Positions 60,360 to 64,000 of a stretch of 64,000 nucleotides of DNA are shown here, piece after piece. The DNA is from Neobacillus niacini (lineage in GTDB: Bacteria; Bacillota; Bacilli; Bacillales; Cytobacillaceae). The DNA is taken from positions 62,001 through 126,000 of the forward strand of contig NZ_JAMBOX010000001.1 of assembly GCF_023715785.1 (NCBI RefSeq), given 5' to 3'. The first letter of the stretch is position 1. Each line of letters opens with the position of its first letter. The notes beneath the pieces were generated by a model. That model had not been told where the DNA came from. It did no database searches and saw only the letters and a list, made by a program, of their open reading frames with translations. The position numbers and the translations under genes were made by a program.

Positions 60360-60677
60360 TTACTTCACCTTAAACATCACGTAGGCTTTTTTATTGGTCA
60401 CTTTCGGATAATCTTCCAGTAGTTCCCCGTACAATGCCGGCTCTTTTTCTTGAAGCTTTTTCAAATCAATCGATTTAGAAGAACTGGCAGCAACCCTGGT
60501 GATTTTCAAAAACTCATTATCAATAGATTTAATTTCGTGCTGATCCATTGCCGCTTCTAATTCAGCTTTCAGGTTCTTTTGCTGTTCGGTTAATTGTTTA
60601 ATTTGCTTTTCAGCCGCCGCAATACCGGCCATTACCGCTAAATACTTATTTTCAAACTGAACTACTTCATTAGACAT
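60360..60677 (-). CDS. Unknown phage protein, coiled coil
   Basis: 105 residues, N-terminal coiled coil (MAGIAAAEKQIKQLTEQQKNLKAELEAAMDQHE) and a C-terminal alpha/beta piece (IDNEFLKITRVAASSSKSIDLKKLQEKEPALYGELLEDYPKVTNKKAYVMFK) often seen in phage early operons next to VRR-NUC genes. No activity known. Confidence 0.7.
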   Translation of the reverse strand: MSNEVVQFENKYLAVMAGIAAAEKQIKQLTEQQKNLKAELEAAMDQHEIKSIDNEFLKITRVAASSSKSIDLKKLQEKEPALYGELLEDYPKVTNKKAYVMFKVK

Positions 60678-60905
60678 TTATTTTTCCTCCTCAATTAAGT
60701 TCCAATGGATAGAATCAACATTCTCCAAAAACACAACTTTGTTATCAACAATGAAATATGCATTTTTCTTGTCTAAGAGTGGTATAGATTCGAAAACTTC
60801 AACTAACGCTTTGATTGTTTCAACTTTTGATGAGATTACAGACTCCCCATTACTAAAAGTGAAACGTATAAAATTTTTGGTTTGTGGTACTGCCGGCGGT
60901 TTCAC
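60678..60905 (-). CDS. Unknown small phage protein
   Basis: 75 residues, beta-rich: FIRFTFSNGESVISSKVETIKALVEVFESIPLLDKKNAYFIVDNKVVFLENVDSIHW. Overlaps the previous gene by four bases. Not recognised. Confidence 0.65.
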   Translation of the reverse strand: MKPPAVPQTKNFIRFTFSNGESVISSKVETIKALVEVFESIPLLDKKNAYFIVDNKVVFLENVDSIHWNLIEEEK

Positions 60906-61183
60906 TGGGCACCATCCTTTTTATCTCTGGCTTCAGCCAATCGTTCAGCTGCGGCTCGTTTTTGTTCATCGGACATCATACGCTCGGCCCTCATACCCAC
61001 CTGTTTCTCGGTGAGGACACCTTTAACACAAATCGGCTTGCCATCTTCCTCTTCTATGGTGAATAATTCTGTGATTTTACTAAGTTTTCGAATGTGTTTT
61101 GGAACATTGGAGTAAACGTTCCATGTCCCTTTTACAGGGTCGAAAACCAAACAGGTTTCTTGCTCTTCTCGGGAATATGCCAT
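60902..61183 (-). CDS. Unknown phage protein
   Basis: 93 residues. N-terminal strand region (ETCLVFDPVKGTWNVYSNVPKHIRKLSKI) and a C-terminal Lys/Ala/Glu-rich helix (GMRAERMMSDEQKRAAAERLAEARDKK). The start overlaps the end of the YopX gene. Function not known. Confidence 0.65.
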   Translation of the reverse strand: MAYSREEQETCLVFDPVKGTWNVYSNVPKHIRKLSKITELFTIEEEDGKPICVKGVLTEKQVGMRAERMMSDEQKRAAAERLAEARDKKDGAQ

Positions 61184-61593
61184 TAATGTTTATCCTCCAA
61201 CGGTTCAATAGTTTCTTCCAGCAATCCCGGATTTTCAAACTTATTCCCAACAATTTCAACCAAATGTCCATAAGAGGGATTCCAGTAATCATCAAGGAAC
61301 ATGTCCCCCGCCATAAATCCACCACAATCGAAACGCACTTCATAGAGTTCATCTTGGGCAACCTTTATAATGTCAGATTCAAAGATCTCTTTTCCGTTCT
61401 TATCCTTCATACCGGTGTATTGCATCAGGTTAAAACAAAGTGTACCTGGAATAGTACCTTCTACATCCGGAAACTCTTTATCAAAGGCAAAATCAAAACC
61501 ATCATTACCGTCATAACTAAGGGCGAGGTTTTCTGGTAGAACCATCTTGTTCTCTCTTTCAAACCAAGCCCGAAACTTAGACTCTCGACTCAC
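61183..61593 (-). CDS. YopX family phage protein
   Basis: 136 residues: SRESKFRAWFERENKMV ... LMQYTGMKDKNGKEIFESDIIKV ... GNKFENPGLLEE, the clear pattern of YopX proteins of Bacillus phages. The role is unknown. Overlaps the helicase gene by four bases. Confidence 0.9.
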   Translation of the reverse strand: MSRESKFRAWFERENKMVLPENLALSYDGNDGFDFAFDKEFPDVEGTIPGTLCFNLMQYTGMKDKNGKEIFESDIIKVAQDELYEVRFDCGGFMAGDMFLDDYWNPSYGHLVEIVGNKFENPGLLEETIEPLEDKH

Positions 61594-62828
61594 GACATCT
61601 CCTCCTTCTCAAATAAGGCATCCGTATAATCTTTCCGTTCTTTCAGTACTTCAAGCATCCGCCATTCAATGGATCCATCCGTCAGCAGATAATAATAGAA
61701 ACATGCTCTATCCTGCCCAATCCGGTGGGTCCGCTTTTTTGATTGCTCGAACAGTTCACTCTTATCGGTCAGGGAGAAATACACAATCTTATTGGATTTC
61801 TGTAAGTTAAGCCCCATGGCACCGGCTTGATACTGTATCAAAGTCACTGAATTATCATGCTGCTCGTATGCAGTAAGGTCCTTTAAATCACCGTTAATTG
61901 TCGATACAGGCTTATCAATCATGTCTACCAATGCTGCATACTCTTTTTTGAAGTTGTAGAAAATAATGATGCGGTCATTGGTGCTGTCGATTAGATCCTT
62001 CACATACTGAAGCTTGTTGTCGTTGTAAACCCCCGCCAGCTGACGCAAGTACAACTTCTTACTGGTGGCCGTATCCCCAATTAACTCTTCGCCGTTCAAG
62101 GTTACAATGCTATGCTGTTTAAATTCCTTGTACTGCTTGGTAGTCGGAATCTTAACCGTCACATCATTGACTGCCGGTAAATTGAAAACTTCCTCGGTCT
62201 TCATAAACACCGCGCCATATTGCTTTAATTTGGCTTTCAAGCGGTCCACATTTTTGTAACCAGTGATCTTATATTGCTGATTCCGGTCATCCCATTCCTG
62301 GACAACAAACTGCTTCATAAATAATTTCTTACTTATCCCCCACCCAAGAAGATGCAGCTGGGACCACAACTCTTCATACTTACCACCAGTAGGAGTACCC
62401 GAAAGCAATATCACGTTATCTGCGCTCAATTTCATAATGAATTTAGTGCGATTTGACGATTCATTTTTAATCATTGAAGATTCATCCAACATGAGTGTGA
62501 AGTGTTTTAATTTCAATAATTCAGGGCGTCTCCAAACCTTGTCGTAGTTGATGATTAAAACCGACTCAGGTGGGATTTTTTCTATAGGCTGTTGGTCGAA
62601 AATGATTACCTGGTATTCTGGATAGAATGTTTGGAAGTGTTCCATCCAATCTTGTATTTTTGACTTTTGACAGATTACCAGATTATAAAGTTCATTGAGC
62701 TCCCACATTTTCTCGCTACCTACGAAAGTTTTCCCAAGTCCCATATCAAGGTAATAAGCGACACGATTTTTGTCGTACGTTTCATCTAGTGCTCTTTCCT
62801 GATGTTGGAATAATTTAATGATTATCAC
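61590..62828 (-). CDS. SNF2-type DNA helicase
   Basis: 412 residues. Motif I DMGLGKT (28-34), motif II DESS, motif III SGTPTGG, and the C-terminal helicase motifs ISTINGDLKD...VTLIQYQAGAMGLNLQ and QSKKRTHRIGQDR are all visible. A SNF2 translocase without extra domains, common in phage replication modules. Annotated from a GTG at 62828; the ribosome site GAGGTGAT overlaps it, so translation may start at the following AUA/AUC/AUU region or use the GTG. Confidence 0.87.
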   Translation of the reverse strand: MIIIKLFQHQERALDETYDKNRVAYYLDMGLGKTFVGSEKMWELNELYNLVICQKSKIQDWMEHFQTFYPEYQVIIFDQQPIEKIPPESVLIINYDKVWRRPELLKLKHFTLMLDESSMIKNESSNRTKFIMKLSADNVILLSGTPTGGKYEELWSQLHLLGWGISKKLFMKQFVVQEWDDRNQQYKITGYKNVDRLKAKLKQYGAVFMKTEEVFNLPAVNDVTVKIPTTKQYKEFKQHSIVTLNGEELIGDTATSKKLYLRQLAGVYNDNKLQYVKDLIDSTNDRIIIFYNFKKEYAALVDMIDKPVSTINGDLKDLTAYEQHDNSVTLIQYQAGAMGLNLQKSNKIVYFSLTDKSELFEQSKKRTHRIGQDRACFYYYLLTDGSIEWRMLEVLKERKDYTDALFEKEEMS

Positions 62829-62892
62829 CTCGATTCGTGCTATAGTGAGAGTGAAATAAGTTTTACTTTAGATCCGTGTTGCAGCACGGGTC

Positions 62893-63399
62893 TTAATTTT
62901 TTCTATCCGACCTTCTCGGCCATTTTTCAGGCTCGACTTTCCTCTGCTCTTTGATGTAGTTGTTTAACGTAGATAAAGTAATTTTTAGAGCATCCGCAAT
63001 ATAACTTAACGGTATACCTTGCATAAACAATTTATGGAGGTATTCTGTGTCCACTCCGTCTATGATTCTGTTGCTTTGTTTTTGTCTAGTTTCTAAGCTC
63101 TTTTCTTTCGCTTTTGAATATTGCATTTCAGAAACATTAACAAGGCCTGTACCACTTGGCTTATCGGTCGGAACAATCGGATTCTTTTTGACATATTCTG
63201 ACCGTTGTCCCTCCGTCATCTTCCAGGTGTGGACTCTTCCGGCCGGCAGAATTATAGTCATTTCTCCTGAACCAACATCACGGATATCTTCATCTCCGCA
63301 ATTTGGGCAGCATATTTCTGACTGATCTTCAAATGCCTGTTCCACCGCGAATGAAAGAACGCAATCCTGGCATTCGTAAACGTGATATAACTGCTTCAT
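62893..63399 (-). CDS. Zinc-ribbon and helix-turn-helix protein
   Basis: 168 residues from MKQLYHVYEC, behind AAGGAGGAAG; earlier codons to 63423 belong to the ribosome-site region. CQDC...CCPNCG zinc ribbon at the N-terminus and a C-terminal helix-turn-helix (IPLSYIADALKITLSTLNNYIKEQR). It is a likely early transcription regulator. A CCGTG/CACGG hairpin lies just past its end (about 62868-62890). Confidence 0.75.
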   Translation of the reverse strand: MKQLYHVYECQDCVLSFAVEQAFEDQSEICCPNCGDEDIRDVGSGEMTIILPAGRVHTWKMTEGQRSEYVKKNPIVPTDKPSGTGLVNVSEMQYSKAKEKSLETRQKQSNRIIDGVDTEYLHKLFMQGIPLSYIADALKITLSTLNNYIKEQRKVEPEKWPRRSDRKN

Positions 63400-63403
63400 T
63401 TTT

Positions 63404-63484
63404 TTACTTCCTCCTTGCAGCATATAGTGCCATTAATTTTTGCTGAATCGTCATGGCCAACCATTTCTTTGGTTTAATTTTCAC
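63404..63484 (-). CDS. Very small basic phage peptide
   Basis: 26 codons, GTG start behind the full AAAGGAGGTGAT site: KIKPKKWLAMTIQQKLMALYAARRK. Its stop lies just before the next gene's start, so translation may couple the two. Amphipathic and basic. Confidence 0.6.
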   Translation of the reverse strand: MKIKPKKWLAMTIQQKLMALYAARRK

Positions 63485-63512
63485 GGATATCACCTCCTTT
63501 AAATGACCATAA

Positions 63513-63854
63513 TTAACAATTGATTCCTTTGATTTGGATGTTTAATAGATCAAGAGTTAGACGAATTCCGTCCATGTGTCCCGAGTGATATTCGGTTGCA
63601 GGATACTTTTTCTTGAATACTCCCTGATCCTGAAAATGTTTTAAAAGTTTCTCCTCTGGCCCCGGCTCTACCTCGTAACCTACATACAGTGCCCGGCAGA
63701 CAGTATCGATATCCAAATCATTTAAAACGGAACGCTCACCCTCCCATAAATCTTGGGAATGCCATTGAACAACATTTGATGGGACCCCACCGCTAATTTC
63801 AAGAGCACTTTCCAACGCCTGAGCTTCTTCTTTCGACAACATGACTTTTTCCAT
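63513..63854 (-). CDS. Unknown phage protein
   Basis: 113 residues: MEKVMLSKEEAQALESALEISGGVPSNVVQWHSQDLWEGERSVLNDLDIDTVCRALYVGYEVEPGPEEKLLKHF..., a pattern of phage early proteins I recall without known function. GGAGGA ribosome site before the ATG. The 63855-64000 stretch after it is non-coding as far as visible. Confidence 0.65.
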   Translation of the reverse strand: MEKVMLSKEEAQALESALEISGGVPSNVVQWHSQDLWEGERSVLNDLDIDTVCRALYVGYEVEPGPEEKLLKHFQDQGVFKKKYPATEYHSGHMDGIRLTLDLLNIQIKGINC

Positions 63855-64000
63855 TCTTTTTCTCCTCCATTTTTAGATTAAATGTTTGCTAGTTTTCACA
63901 TTTTTGATAGTGCTTTACAGGAATCTAGTAAACTCGACAACATTTTTCGCGGTGATTGCCGAAAAAAGTGAGGTTTCTCAACCTCGGTTATTGCTGTTAT

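Larger units (their letters stand above)
27949..64000. mobile_element. Siphovirus-type prophage in comFA (incomplete, runs off right edge)
   Basis: The gene order from right to left is replication, late regulator, HNH-terminase, portal, protease, HK97-type capsid, tail, tip, cargo, lysis and plus-strand accessory genes. The head and tail sets look complete and without frameshift damage, so the phage may be intact. Integrase, repressor and the second attachment site are not in the window and are expected beyond 64000. Confidence 0.95.

Noticed and set aside
27949..64000. Integrase or repressor within the window
   Set aside because: No serine or tyrosine recombinase motif and no CI-like gene was found; they are expected past the right edge.

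Overview
The window looks like the chromosome of a spore-forming, low-GC Bacillaceae species (Bacillus/Neobacillus-like; genus not certain). The evidence is the block ctpB - M23 hydrolase - ftsX - ftsE - cccB - YitT family - prfB, then secA - hpf - comFC - comFA, which is Bacillus subtilis-like gene order, plus Bacillus-type Shine-Dalgarno sites, a CotF-type spore-coat gene and Spo0E-type small proteins.

Region 1 (1-8521) is a housekeeping block on the minus strand: C-terminal processing protease, coiled-coil M23 peptidoglycan hydrolase, FtsEX, lipoprotein cytochrome c551, a YitT-family membrane protein and release factor 2 with an intact programmed +1 frameshift. A 52-bp tandem array (about 1645-2525) separates ctpB from the M23 gene. 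Region 2 (8522-20700) carries 21-bp repeats, a SEC-C/TPR protein and an unusual multihaem cytochrome locus inserted between prfB and secA: two NapC/NirT-type membrane-anchored cytochromes (10 and 12 CxxCH), a TPR protein, an NHL-repeat propeller, two paralogous exported hexahaem proteins and one Ig-containing heptahaem protein. Together these have 41 CxxCH motifs. No catalytic reductase is visible, so the set looks like an electron conduit from the quinone pool to the outside of the cell. Region 3 (20700-27950) holds secA, a DUF1028 protein, hpf, a coat gene, comFC and the 3' part of comFA.

Region 4 (27950-64000, running off the right edge) is a siphovirus-type prophage integrated inside comFA, just before the Walker A motif, so competence is predicted to be broken while the phage is integrated. 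Nearly all genes lie on the minus strand, so transcription runs from right to left: small early genes, an SNF2-type helicase, YopX, VRR-NUC, a RecB-like nuclease/ATPase fusion, DUF669, MazG-like, a family B DNA polymerase and small genes; then an iteron cluster and an sRNA candidate, an AEP primase-D5 helicase, a probable origin, an ArpU-like late regulator, HNH, terminase, portal, protease, HK97-type capsid, tail genes, XkdX, a cargo pair and the lysis cassette. No integrase or repressor is in the window; they should lie beyond 64000.

Several cargo elements stand out: a HEPN-like gene next to a Shedu-like (DUF4263) PD-(D/E)xK nuclease, sharing a repeated 32-bp leader and with a G9 tract before the nuclease start; a Spo0E-like phosphatase; two lipoproteins; a plus-strand HXXEE membrane protein; and a short plus-strand RNA with promoter, anti-Shine-Dalgarno loop and terminator, antisense to the leader of the primase operon. 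Several genes under 60 codons were found by eye and are listed.
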